Positions 1 to 9,502 of a stretch of 64,000 nucleotides of DNA are shown here, one piece after another; the stretch's first letter is position 1, and every line of letters starts with the position of its first letter. The stretch is taken from the NCBI GenBank assembly GCA_009809945.1, contig WTPW01000360.1, forward strand, positions 166,395-230,394, given 5' to 3'. A program made the position numbers and the translations under genes. Below the pieces are notes generated by a model that worked only from the letters and a program-made list of their open reading frames with translations, was not told the DNA's origin and made no database searches. Origin of the DNA: Gigaspora margarita (taxonomy: Eukaryota > Glomeromycota > Glomeromycetes > Diversisporales > Gigasporaceae).

Positions 1-59
1 TTTACCCAGTGATAGTCAAAACATTATGTAATCATTAAAGATCTGTTAATCGTTATATA

Positions 60-235
60 TCATTTCAAATAATTCTGATTATAATCGATTTATAGATATA
101 TAACGATTTAATATAAAAAATGATATATATCGATTTAGATATATATCGATTTTTATCCAATTAATCGATATATAACGATATTTTATAATCGATATAAAAC
201 GATTAAGTATTATATATCGATTAATATCTATATAT
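60..235. repeat. ATCGATTTATAT-type degenerate short repeat
   Basis: Variants of ATCGATTTATATA and its reverse complement recur about ten times. The stretch is A+T rich and non-coding; the open frame across it is a low-complexity Ile/Tyr/Asn run. The same ATCGAT/TATATCGAT flavour occurs inside the hAT-type MITE at 19390-19775, so it may be a remnant of that family. That link is a guess. Confidence 0.5.
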
Positions 236-330
236 AAAATTTGCAAATGTAACTCTCTTTCTAGCAAAGCAAATTCGATTCTGTAACTTGCAAATAATAT
301 AAAAATAGTGCAGTTTTAAAATTATATCAA

Positions 331-984
331 GATATATTTTTAATTTATTTTATTAATTTGGCTAAACTTAGAATTTAATAAAATTTTAAAAGTTATTTAA
401 GGGTAGAGATACTATTTTAAAATTATATATAATCTTAATGGTAAATTTTTTTTATATTTAATTTTTTGAAAAATTATATTAACTAACCTAATTTTAATTC
501 TTAAGACAAGTTTGTAGAGCAGGTTTTTCTAATTCTAATAATAGTAAAATTATTAAAATTGGTTAAAACCTTAGTGAAATATATATTTTTAAAGTTTGGG
601 TATTAAAATTTAATAATAAAACTAACTTATAAATTTACGCAACTTGACCAATCAGAATTACGATTTTGTGCAAACCAGAAAAATTTGGGCCAACCCAGAA
701 AAACTTTGTGATATATACAACTATATTTTTTTAAAATATGATAATAGTTTAAAATTTTACTATAATAGATAAATTGTTTTATTTATATTTTATAAAATTT
801 TAATAAAAATTAGTTGTAATATAAAAAAGGTTTATTAGTAGCATATATCAGTTTTATATAAAATTTTCAAAATACTATATAAAACTATACTAGTGCGATG
901 GGTGGCACTTATGTGCTACCCATCTTATTTGGTTTTTAATTTTAAAAAAAAATAAAATAAAATAAAAAATAAAAAAAAAAGAAA
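331..984. other. A+T-rich non-coding stretch with one hairpin
   Basis: No coding signal is visible. The only compact structure is at 897-924, where a 12-bp stem with one mismatch closes over a four-base TTAT loop. It is followed by an A-rich run leading into the tandem array. Confidence 0.6.
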
Positions 985-3290
985 ATCCAACTGACTGATC
1001 CACCAGAGCTTTCAGATTTCATGTAATGCATAACAGAAGTCAACTTTGTGTGGCCTTATCTTAGATGTAAACATAATTCTATTAAATTTACAAAAAAAAA
1101 ATCCAAGATTTCAAATTCTATGTAATGTAAAATGAAAAATCAACTTTGTGTAGCTTAGTCTTAAATGTAAACATTACTCTATTAATTTTATAGTAAAAAA
1201 AAAAAAGACAAAAAAAACTCCCGATCGGCTGACCTAAATTCAAATTTTCAGTTTCCATGTAATACAAAATAAAAAATCAACTTTACGCAGCCTATTCTTA
1301 GTTGTATTATTTTATTAATTTAAAGTAAATTAAAAACAAAAAAAAAATGCGATCAACTGATCCAAGTTTTTAGATTCTATGTAATGCAAAATGACAAATC
1401 AACTTTGCATAGCCTAATTTTAGATGTAAACACTATTCTGTTAATTTATAGTAAATTAAAAAAAAAATAAAAAAAAAAATTTGTGACCAACCTAAGTTTT
1501 CAGATACCATGTAATGCAAAATGAAAAATCAACTTTGTGTGGCTTAATTTTAGATATGAATGAACATTATTCTATTAATTTACAGTAAATGAAAAAAAAA
1601 GAAAAAAATCTAACCAACTAACTTAGGTTTTCAGATTCTATGTCGAAAAAATCAATTTTGCATGGTGTAATCTTAGAAGTAAACATTGTTCTATTTACAG
1701 TAAAATAAAAGAAAAAAAAAATAAAAAATAAAATCTTGACTGACCGACTCAAGTTTTCAGATTCCATGTAATCCAAAATAAAAATCAACTTTTGACATGG
1801 CCTAGTCTAAGATGTGAATATTATTTTATTAATTTATAGTAAATTAAAAAAAAAAAAATCTGACTGATCAACCCAAGTTTTCAGATTCCATGTAATCCAA
1901 AATAAAAATCAACTTTTGACATGGCCTAGTCTAAGATGTGAATATTATTTTATTAATTTATAGTAAATTAAAAAAAAAAAAATCTGACTGATCAACCCAA
2001 GTTTTCAGATTCCATGTAATGCAAAATGAAAAATCAACTTTGCGTGGTCTAATTATACATATATTTACAGATCAATTATATATTAAAAATAAACAAATGT
2101 CACAATATTACAGTTTTAAATAGGAATCGTCATACATAGGCTAACTAAAAATTTTCCATGCACAGTTTACATTTTCTAGATACAACCAATCAAAAACGTT
2201 AAAAGCACATGAACTCAGAATTAAAAATATAAAGAAGATATAGATAGATATAAATTAAAAAAAATCAGACCGATCAACCCAAGTTTTTAGATTCTATATA
2301 ATGCAAAACGAAAAATCAACTTTGTGTAGCCTAATCATATATTCATTTATAGATCAATTACAAACATCATTAAAAATGAACAAATTTCAAAGCTAACTAA
2401 AATTTTTTCACGCACATTTCATGTTTTCTAGATACGACCAATCAAAAAGTTAAAACACATGAACTCAAAAAATTAAATTAAAAAAAAAAAGAAAAGAAAT
2501 AAAATCTGACTGATTGAACCAAGTTTTCAGATTCCATGTATTGCAAAACGAAAAATTAACTTTGTATAGTCTAATCAAATATACATTTATAGATTGACTA
2601 TAAACATCATTAAAAATGAACAAATATCGCAATAATTACAGTTTTAAATAGAAATCGTCATAAGCTGGCTAAAAATTTTCCCACACATGACCAATCAAAA
2701 ACATTAAAGCGCACGAACTCAAAATTATATTAATATAATATAAAAAAAAAAAAAAAAAAATCTGACCGATCAACCTATATTTTTAGATTCTATATAATGC
2801 AAAACGAAAAATCAACTTTGCGTAGCCAAATCATACATATAATTTATAGATCAATTACAAACATGATAACATATGGGATCTTTGCTAACAAAATGACCTT
2901 CCAAGGCTATGTTAATTTTGTAAATAAAAATCAAATTTGCTAGCCATCTAGTAATCCAATTTGAATGTATTTTTTTTTTAATTTGTAGATTCTATTGAGA
3001 TTTACAAAATAAAAAAATGTTTATTCAAATTGGATTACTAGATGGCTGGTAAATTTGATTTTTATTCACAAAATCAACATAGCCTCAGAAGGTCATTTTG
3101 TTAGCAAAGATCCCATATAATCATTAAAAATGAACAAATATCGCAATAATTACAGTTTTAAATAGGAATTGTTATAGGCTGACTAAAAATTTTCCCACGC
3201 ATAGTTCACGTATTCTATATACGACCAATCAAAAATGTTAAAACACACAAACTCAAACTTAAAGATATAGATAGAAGATAGTATATTTCA
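985..3290. repeat. Tandem array, unit ~125 bp, changing to ~240-280 bp
   Basis: The core TTTTCAGATTCCATGTAATG followed by a conserved AATCAACTTTG occurs about twelve times. It starts near 1011, 1108, 1244, 1367, 1497, 1629, 1754, 1879, 2003, 2286, 2523 and 2780. The first nine copies are spaced about 100-135 bp. The last three are spaced about 240-280 bp because each unit gained a second module (ATGAACAAATATCGCAATAA ... CGACCAATCAAAAA). The units near 1754 and 1879 are almost identical, pointing to recent local duplication. No frame persists across units. Confidence 0.8.
2871..3118. mobile_element. Fold-back MITE inside the tandem array
   Basis: Two arms of about 100 bp are near-perfect inverted copies. 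The outer end reads ATATGGGATCTTTGCTAACA and the inner part contains CCATCTAGTAATCCAATTTG. The loop is a short T/A-rich run. The element interrupts the array at a site that reads ACAAACATCATTAAAA in other units, so it is younger than the array. Flanks ATGATAA and ATCATTA may be a worn TSD. A related end, TTTGCTAACAAAACGATCC, sits at about 16335. Confidence 0.8.
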
Positions 3291-4240
3291 GAATAATGAT
3301 TTATGTTGTAATTGAAAGTAAGTATATTTCAGAATAATGATTTATGTTGTAATTAAGAATTAAAGTAATTACACAATTAGAAATTCAAAATGTGTAACTT
3401 TAATAGGAACTTAAATGTACATTTATTTATTTAGTAACTTTAATAACTTTAATTCAAATATCGTAATACATTAATTCAAAATATTCAAATATTATAAAAT
3501 TTAATTCAAAAAGTTACCAGAATATCAAAAAATTGTTAGTTCACGTTAATGTCGTAATTTCTGTTTAGAAGTTTTCTAAATGGTTATTTCTGTTTGGAAT
3601 TTCCAAAGTCTGGTTGCAGCCAATCAAAATGTTAAAACGCACAAACTCTTGAATGTAAGTATATTTCAGAATAATGTATTATGTTGTGTATAAAAATTAA
3701 AGTAATTATGCAATTAAGAATTCAAAATGTTTAACTTTAATAGGAACTAAAATGTGCATTTATTCAGCAACTTTAACGATATTAATTCAAATATCGTAAT
3801 ATATTATTATAATTCAAATATCCTAAAATGTCATAAAATTTGATTCAAAATGCTGGCAGAATATCAAAAAATTGATAGTTCACAGTAATGTCATAATTTC
3901 TGTGAAGAAGTTTCATAAATGGTTATTTCTGTTTAGGAATAATGTATTATGTTGTAATTAAGAATTAAAGTAAATACGCAATTATATAGATTCAAAACAT
4001 ATAACTTTAATAGGAACTTATATGCACATTTATTCAGTAACTCTAATGACTTTAATTCAAATATCATAATATATTCAAAATATCGTAAAACTAATTGTCA
4101 GAATATCAAAAAATTATTAGTTTGTGGAAATGACCTAATTTCTGTTTAGAAGTTTCCAAAATTCCAAAATTTCTGTTTAGAAGTTTCCAAAATCAATTGT
4201 AGCCAATCAACAACATTTAAACGTACAAACTCTGATATAA
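3290..4240. repeat. Tandem repeat, unit ~300 bp, three copies
   Basis: Units carry TATATTTCAGAATAATG, then TTGTAATTAAGAATTAAAG, then ACTTTAATAGGAACT, then AGAAGTTTCCAAAAT. They start near 3316, 3655 and 3942. Copies are diverged by point changes and small indels. No coding frame is shared. It abuts the previous array and shares the CCAATCAA...AAACGCACAAACTC segment with it, so the two arrays may be parts of one higher-order unit. Confidence 0.7.
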
Positions 4241-4575
4241 ATTATATAGATAAAAATAATCTATGTACCCTCTACCCTTAATGACTAAATAATATAGACC
4301 TGCTAAAATTTATATCTTAGTATTAAATATGGCAACATAATTTTAAAGCCTTGCTATTTTTATATCATTTGCAAGTTACAGAATTGAATTTTATTTATTA
4401 GAAAGAGAGTTATAACATTTTAATAGTACTATTTAAATGATTAGGTTATAGAGATCTACTAAAATTTATATATTAATATATATTAAATATGGCAATATAG
4501 TTTTAAAACCGCACTATTTTTATATCACTTGTAAGTTACAGAATCGAATTTTCTTTACTAGAAAGGGAATTGAAT

Positions 4576-5049
4576 TATAATATTTTGAAAATACATAGTT
4601 TTTATTATAATAAATTTTTTAATAAATTGATCAGCAATAAAATTATAAAAAAACAAAAATCACGAGGATCTACATAACCAATTAGATTAATTCAAAGGTT
4701 TAATATCAATATGCAAATAATATTAATGAAACTTTACAAGAATCTTTACAAAGCAACACATATAGATTAAAATTAAACAACTTATGTTTATTATTTAATT
4801 CAAACATATTATATTATCTATTATTGGTTCTATATAGTGCAAAAAAAAAAAATACATAGAATACTTGTAAAGTTCTTTTTAAAAATTTTTTTTTATACTA
4901 ATTTCCTGATCACTATATCATGATCACAGAGTATTTTTATTACAAATATCTTAATCGTCCTCTAAATCTTTAATTAACTATTTTAATATTTAGTACTTGT
5001 TTATAGTTTCTCAAGAACTTTTATCAAAAGACGTTCCAACTATATCTTA
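4576..5049. other. A+T-rich stretch, nothing recognised
   Basis: No coding frame, inverted repeat or motif that could be supported was seen here. Confidence 0.5.
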
Positions 5050-5470
5050 CAGCATTCTATAGTTCCACGTAGCAATTTTCAACATTGTTACTAGTAAAAG
5101 TTTTGCCTATCTTTAATATCTTGAAAAACTATTCTGAATCTATGAAATCAAGATCTTATTGAATATAAGAACAAATTTCCAAACCACTGTATTAAAGAAC
5201 GAAAAGCAGAAGCTTTATAAAAAGTAAACAGTACTATAACTGTTATACAAAAAACAAACCTTTGGCATTGCTACTAGTAAAAGTTTTACCCATTTCTGGA
5301 TCATAACAACCATTTGTGGATCTTTGAAATTGAAGTCTTGTTGCGTGCAAATACAAATTTTCAAGCAGTAATAATAAGGAAAAAAAAATGCAGGGGGTTA
5401 TAAAAGCAAACAGTACTTTGACTACTTTACTAAAGTAAAGCAACCAATCAACGTAAGAAAAATTCACCAA
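5050..5470 (-). pseudogene. Duplicated coding-like fragment of unknown family
   Basis: On the minus strand 5243-5470 reads as an uninterrupted 75-residue frame. Its last part contains CYDPEMGKTFTSSNAKG, which looks like genuine protein rather than low-complexity sequence. About 190 bp further on (5050-5235) a diverged copy of the same DNA again encodes GKTFTSSN but with stops upstream. Two copies sharing a protein-like stretch suggest tandem duplicated exons, one of which has decayed. The family is not recognised, and no start or splice site can be fixed. It lies directly before the target site of the hAT-type element at 5519. Confidence 0.35.
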
Positions 5471-5518
5471 AATTACAAAGTCTGCCCATATGTTTAGCGT
5501 GGAACACCCCGAGCAAGG

Positions 5519-6394
5519 TAGTGTTGTTAGTCGAAATATATCATTTAGTCAAATATTTAGACACTTAAGTGTCTAAATATATTTTGACATCACATTATTT
5601 TTTGTCGAAATGTCGAAATTCTAAATTTGACTAAATGTCTAAATACTTGATGAAATAAATATTATATGACTAAATGCCTAAATGCTTGATGAAATAAAAA
5701 TTATATGACTAAATGTCTAAATGCTTGATGAAAGAAATATTATATGACTAAATGTCTAAATACTTGATCTATATATATTATAACTATTTAAATGCGTGTA
5801 TCCGAATTAGGGTAGCTGCACGACGTAGTCGCGCCAAACCAGGAATGTGATATAATTACAGCACTAAGTATGACACTACAGATTGTTTTTGAAATATATT
5901 TTTGTTTTAATTATTGCAGTTGATGCCAACTGGAGGTTAATATAAACCTATGTAAAAGTATTATCATAATAATGTAATGAAAGTATTTAACACTTTCTAA
6001 AAATGAATAAATGTAAATTTGTATTTTATGAACATTGTTGCTCATTTTCCGATGATTATTTTGACTATTTAGACATTTTGACGATATTTCAACATTTCAA
6101 CGCTTTTTAGACATTTAGATACTATTTAGACATTTCCGACACTATTTAGACATTTTGACACTATTTAGACATTTCGACATTAATTTGGTATTTTGACATT
6201 AATTTAGAATTTCGACACTATTTAGACATTTCGACACTATTTAGGCATTTCGACACTATTTAGGCATTTTGACATTAATTTAGTATTTCGACATTAATTT
6301 AGAATTTCAACATTAATTTAGAATTTTGACATGCTAAATGTCGAAAGTCGAAATATTTCGACATAGCTCAAAACAATTTTGACTAACAATACTA
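5519..6394. mobile_element. hAT-type non-autonomous element with internal tandem repeats
   Basis: The element starts TAGTGTTGTTAGTC and ends GACTAACAATACTA. It is flanked by a perfect 8-bp direct repeat GAGCAAGG (5511-5518 and 6395-6402). An 8-bp TSD with a TAGTGTTG-like end is the hAT signature. Inside are a 39-bp tandem repeat (5629-5768) and a run of GACACTATTTAGACATTTC-like 17-19-bp units (about 6060-6330). Between them a short G+C-richer piece at about 5805-5850 reads IRVAARRSRAKPGM then stop, possibly the last codons of a lost transposase. Confidence 0.85.
5629..5768. repeat. 39-bp tandem repeat, 3.6 copies
   Basis: GACTAAATGTCTAAATACTT recurs at 5629, 5668, 5707 and 5746, exactly 39 bp apart, with one to four changes per unit. 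It lies inside the hAT-type element. Confidence 0.9.
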
Positions 6395-6402
6395 GAGCAA
6401 GG

Positions 6403-6929
6403 CCAGCCTGATAATCTCCGATTGAAAAAAAGTTATATTAAAATTTATTATATATATGTTCTATTCTCCCTCCCCCCTTTTGAGAAAGAAATGTAACGTA
6501 TATCACCGAATTAAGCCTAAGTTTAAAAGTATGGTATTTTTATATGATACGACAAGTCACTGGTCTGGCATACTGCTATTGGTCAATTTTAAAAATATTT
6601 TTTATTAATTAATTTTTAACCAATCAAAAATGCACTAATTCTAAAAAAACATCAAATTATGAAAATTTTGAAAATAGGATAAATCACATGATTTCTGCCT
6701 TTATCAGAAAAAGGAATTCATGAAGCTGAAGTGACTACTATATAGCAATTACAGAACTCAAGGGGAAAAATATGAAGATCGTCGATCCAACCAAATCGCA
6801 AAGAATGGTAATAATAAGACTGTTCTAAGTTGAATAAATAATAAATAATCTATAAAAAATTATGCGATTAAAGTTGGCCAATGAGATTTAACCAAATATT
6901 GTGTATATATTGATTAAGGATTCTGGTAT
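6403..6929. other. Intergenic stretch, nothing recognised
   Basis: A short C-run (about 6470) and ordinary A+T-rich sequence. No coding frame or repeat could be supported. Confidence 0.5.
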
Positions 6930-7599
6930 GATTCCCCAAAAGTTAGTTACCCGCCAGCTCATTTTACCGACCCCATATCCCCGACAGAATGTTTCACCTA
7001 CAGCATTTTTTGTTGACAGAATCTTTCCTCGACATACCATGTTTTCGACATTCCCTTTCCTAGAAATCTCATATTTTCGACAAGACATTTATCTGACATG
7101 ACATATTTCTAATTTGACTTTTCCCCGACACTAAGTTTTATTGAATGCACTTTTTCTGACAAGAACGATAAACCCAGTGATCATCACATCATGCAACTAC
7201 GTCATTTGTTTACTAGCACTATCAACTCGGCCTAAATTATACTGTCACCTAACCCTAATCTAACCCTAACCCTAACCCTAATTTAGGCCGAGTGCTTAAT
7301 CATGTGATGTGATGAACACGAATATATCACTCTACCTATTTAAATGAAATTCTAATCGGGGAAAGATCTTGTCAGAAAAAGATGTCGAAAACATGCCATG
7401 TCAGAAAAATGTTCTTTCTGAAATACGTCATGTCAGTAAAATGTCTTTTCAAAAATATGTCCTGTCAAGGAACGGGAAGGTCGAAAACATGGTATGTCGA
7501 GGAAAGATTCTGTCAATAAAAAATGCTGTAGGTGAAACATTCTGTTGGGGATATGGGGTCGGTAAAATGAGCTGGCGGGTAACTAGCTTTCGGGGAATC
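6930..7599. mobile_element. Long-TIR element with telomere-like motifs in its loop
   Basis: GATTCCCC at 6930 is matched by GGGGAATC ending at 7599, and the inverted arms stay similar for about 200 bp (TTAGTTACCCGCCAGCTCAT on the left). The open frames on both strands in each arm are mirror images caused by the inverted repeat, not genes. The spacer (7245-7285) holds several CCCTAA units. Long arms recall MULE or fold-back elements, but no clear TSD was found. Confidence 0.75.
7245..7285. repeat. Interstitial telomere-like (CCCTAA)n
   Basis: ACCTAACCCTAATCTAACCC continues into two more CCCTAA units within the spacer of the long-TIR element. It is far too short for a chromosome end and is flanked by unique sequence on both sides. 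Confidence 0.8.
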
Positions 7600-8175
7600 A
7601 AGATACAATGCGATTAAGGCAATTACTATTTGTACACTAGTGTATAAACACGGGCACATATAATAACTTAAAATTTTGCTTATGAAACCACTCTTTGGGC
7701 TCTAACAAAAAATATTCCTTGCAAAATTTTACTATAAACTATAACCCCTTCCAATCCCAAAGTTCACCCTAACCCTAACATAAATCGGGTTTAATTTTAG
7801 TCTATAATTTATATATTACGCGGATTTGCAAACCAATTAATTAGTACCCGTGACATACACGTAGTGTATAAATAGTTTTTTCCATCGATTAAACCCCTTA
7901 AATCAACCTTATAATTATATAAATACCGATATAGTATAATAATTTTATTTTATTAGATGGAATAGGTTAGGTTTGACAATATATACAGTATTTTAATTAA
8001 AATCAGGTGACTAATATACCGATAAGTACTACGTACCCTGCTTTTAATGTGTCACTATATTTGTAAATCATAATTTAACGATAACGAATTATTTAAATTT
8101 GAGTAACATATTGGTACGCAAACAAAAATTCTGTACCAAGTTCGTTGCGCAGCAAAATTCTTTAAAGTTCGGTTA
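7600..8175. other. Intergenic stretch with a worn repeat copy
   Basis: At about 7620-7800 there is an inverted, diverged copy of the telomere-motif repeat core: TTGCAAAATTTTACTATA followed by CACCCTAACCCTAACAT. The rest shows nothing that can be supported. Confidence 0.45.
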
Positions 8176-8400
8176 TATTAGGGTTAGGGTTAGGGTCATG
8201 TGTTAGATAGAGATTTTATATAGTAAAACTGCCCAACGAAAACTTTTTGTTAGTGTATAAAGTCGGTTTCTTATGCAAAATTTCAAGAAATAAAAGAAAT
8301 AAGCGATTTTTAACAAAACGAACGTTTGTTTTGATCGTGTTACATTACACCTGATCTTTGAATCTGATTTGTGGATTAGGAAAGCGGAATAAAATAAAAT
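8176..8400. repeat. Telomere-motif interspersed repeat, copy
   Basis: It begins with three TTAGGG units (8178-8196), followed by TATATAGTAAAACTGC, AACTTTTTGTTAGTGTATAA, CAAAACGAACGTTTGTTTTG and TACACCTGATC. The same ordered blocks occur at 18050-18250, 17258-17465 and 23720-23955. The minus-strand open frame across it is a by-product. Confidence 0.7.
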
Positions 8401-9197
8401 TGGTTGAACGTTATATATTTCACCCCTGTTAATATCCAGAAATATATTTTCGGGGAATAAATTTTGCTTTTTAGGTAATATTGATTTGTTCACGTACTAT
8501 ATAATCTTTATTGAAATTTGTTTATTTCTTAAATCGATTCAGAAAAGTCTAATTTTTTTGTCGACTTATACACAACCAAATATTTTTAATAAAAATGTTT
8601 ATGATCATACTGGTAAATGTGGTAAATGTGTATTAATGATAAAAAGTAATTACAAACGACAAACGGTTAAGTAAGCGAATTAAACATGGCTTTTAGTTGT
8701 ACCAGTTCCACTTGATTTATAATCAGTCTCGGAGGGAATGAAATAAAAAGCCGATAATTTAATATTTTGTGACTGATATAGATCCAATCAAGTCTATATA
8801 AAATATCCCGGCTTACATATTAATTTTTATAAAATTTTTTTATATAAAGGGGTGCAATAAATTTTTTTTAGCGTATATTCTTCTATTATCAATATTCTTT
8901 ATTATTAATTATATATTCGTTTTTAATGAAATGATATATAATAAATAAAGATGTTGACTTATCATAATCTCACCCTTTATCAGTTTTTTTTTCATTATTT
9001 AAGTCTATTCAATACGCGTATATTTCAAAAAATTTTTGCTATCCCTGTATAAGATCATATATGATCAGTCTAGTTATGCAAATAAAAAAAGTCGATACCT
9101 TTAAAAGACTCTTTGGCGCATGGCCATCTTGAAACTCTATTTTGTTTTATTCAAGCCTCTAATTACTTAATAAAAAAAATTCATAGCATGTTTATAT
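8401..9197. other. Upstream intergenic region, nothing recognised
   Basis: A+T-rich sequence without repeats or supported genes. Short open frames here have low-complexity composition. Confidence 0.5.
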
Positions 9198-9199
9198 TA

Positions 9200-9379
9200 C
9201 AGTCGTCCCTCGTTATATCAACCCCGTTAATATCAACCTGCCATAAAAGAATTTTTATAAATTTTTATATATTAAAATTCCCTCATATATATCAACTTAA
9301 ATATAATTCCCTTGTTAATATCACTGTCAACATAAATTTAAACAAATTCAAATGGGTTGATATAAACGAGGGTAGACTG
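9200..9379. mobile_element. TA-flanked MITE (Tc1/mariner or pogo-like)
   Basis: Ends CAGTCGTCCCTCGTTATATC and its near-complement GATATAAACGAGGGTAGACTG are inverted over about 24 bp. TA dinucleotides flank it at 9198-9199 and 9380-9381. A CAGTC end with TA duplication is typical of Tc1/mariner and pogo-like MITEs. Relatives lie at 26244-27294 and 60730-60918. It sits 120 bp upstream of the zinc-cluster gene start. Confidence 0.85.
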
Positions 9380-9406
9380 TATTGGAAAATATTTATTTAA
9401 AGGATT

Positions 9407-9417
9407 CGGATTAACCG
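9407..9417. promoter_or_regulatory. CGG-N5-CCG inverted triplet upstream of zinc-cluster gene
   Basis: The sequence TTCGGATTAACCGGA contains inverted CGG triplets with a 5-base spacer, 86 bp before the proposed ATG. Inverted CGG triplets are the usual target of Zn(II)2Cys6 dimers. Its position could mean autoregulation or control by a paralogue. This is inference from one 11-bp match. Confidence 0.35.
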
Positions 9418-9502
9418 GACTAACAATTTTCGGTGGTTGTGTCTCCCAGTTTCGCTAATAATTTTTTTCTCTCTCCAGTTTTTTTTCGGTTCAATAAAAA
9501 AT

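Larger units (their letters stand above)
250..4575. repeat. Large block with inverted ends enclosing two tandem arrays
   Basis: The left end (about 250-330: CTCTCTTTCTAG, then CTGTAACTTGCAA, then ATATAAAAATAG) reappears inverted at 4336-4412 and again at 4493-4570. The two right copies are direct repeats of each other, about 155 bp apart. The interior has no gene, only tandem arrays and one fold-back element. It could be a 4.3-kb non-autonomous element that gained internal satellites, or two insertions of one element flanking an array. No clean TSD was found. Confidence 0.45.

Noticed and set aside
985..4240. CRISPR array
   Set aside because: Units are ~125-300 bp and A+T-rich, with no short exact repeat and unique spacer pattern, in a eukaryotic context.
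6888..7617. Overlapping frames on both strands in 6888-7101 and 7369-7617
   Set aside because: They are mirror translations of the two arms of a long inverted-repeat element.
7245..8196. True telomere or subtelomere
   Set aside because: TTAGGG runs are only 2-4 units, occur in both orientations at many sites and sit inside MITE loops.
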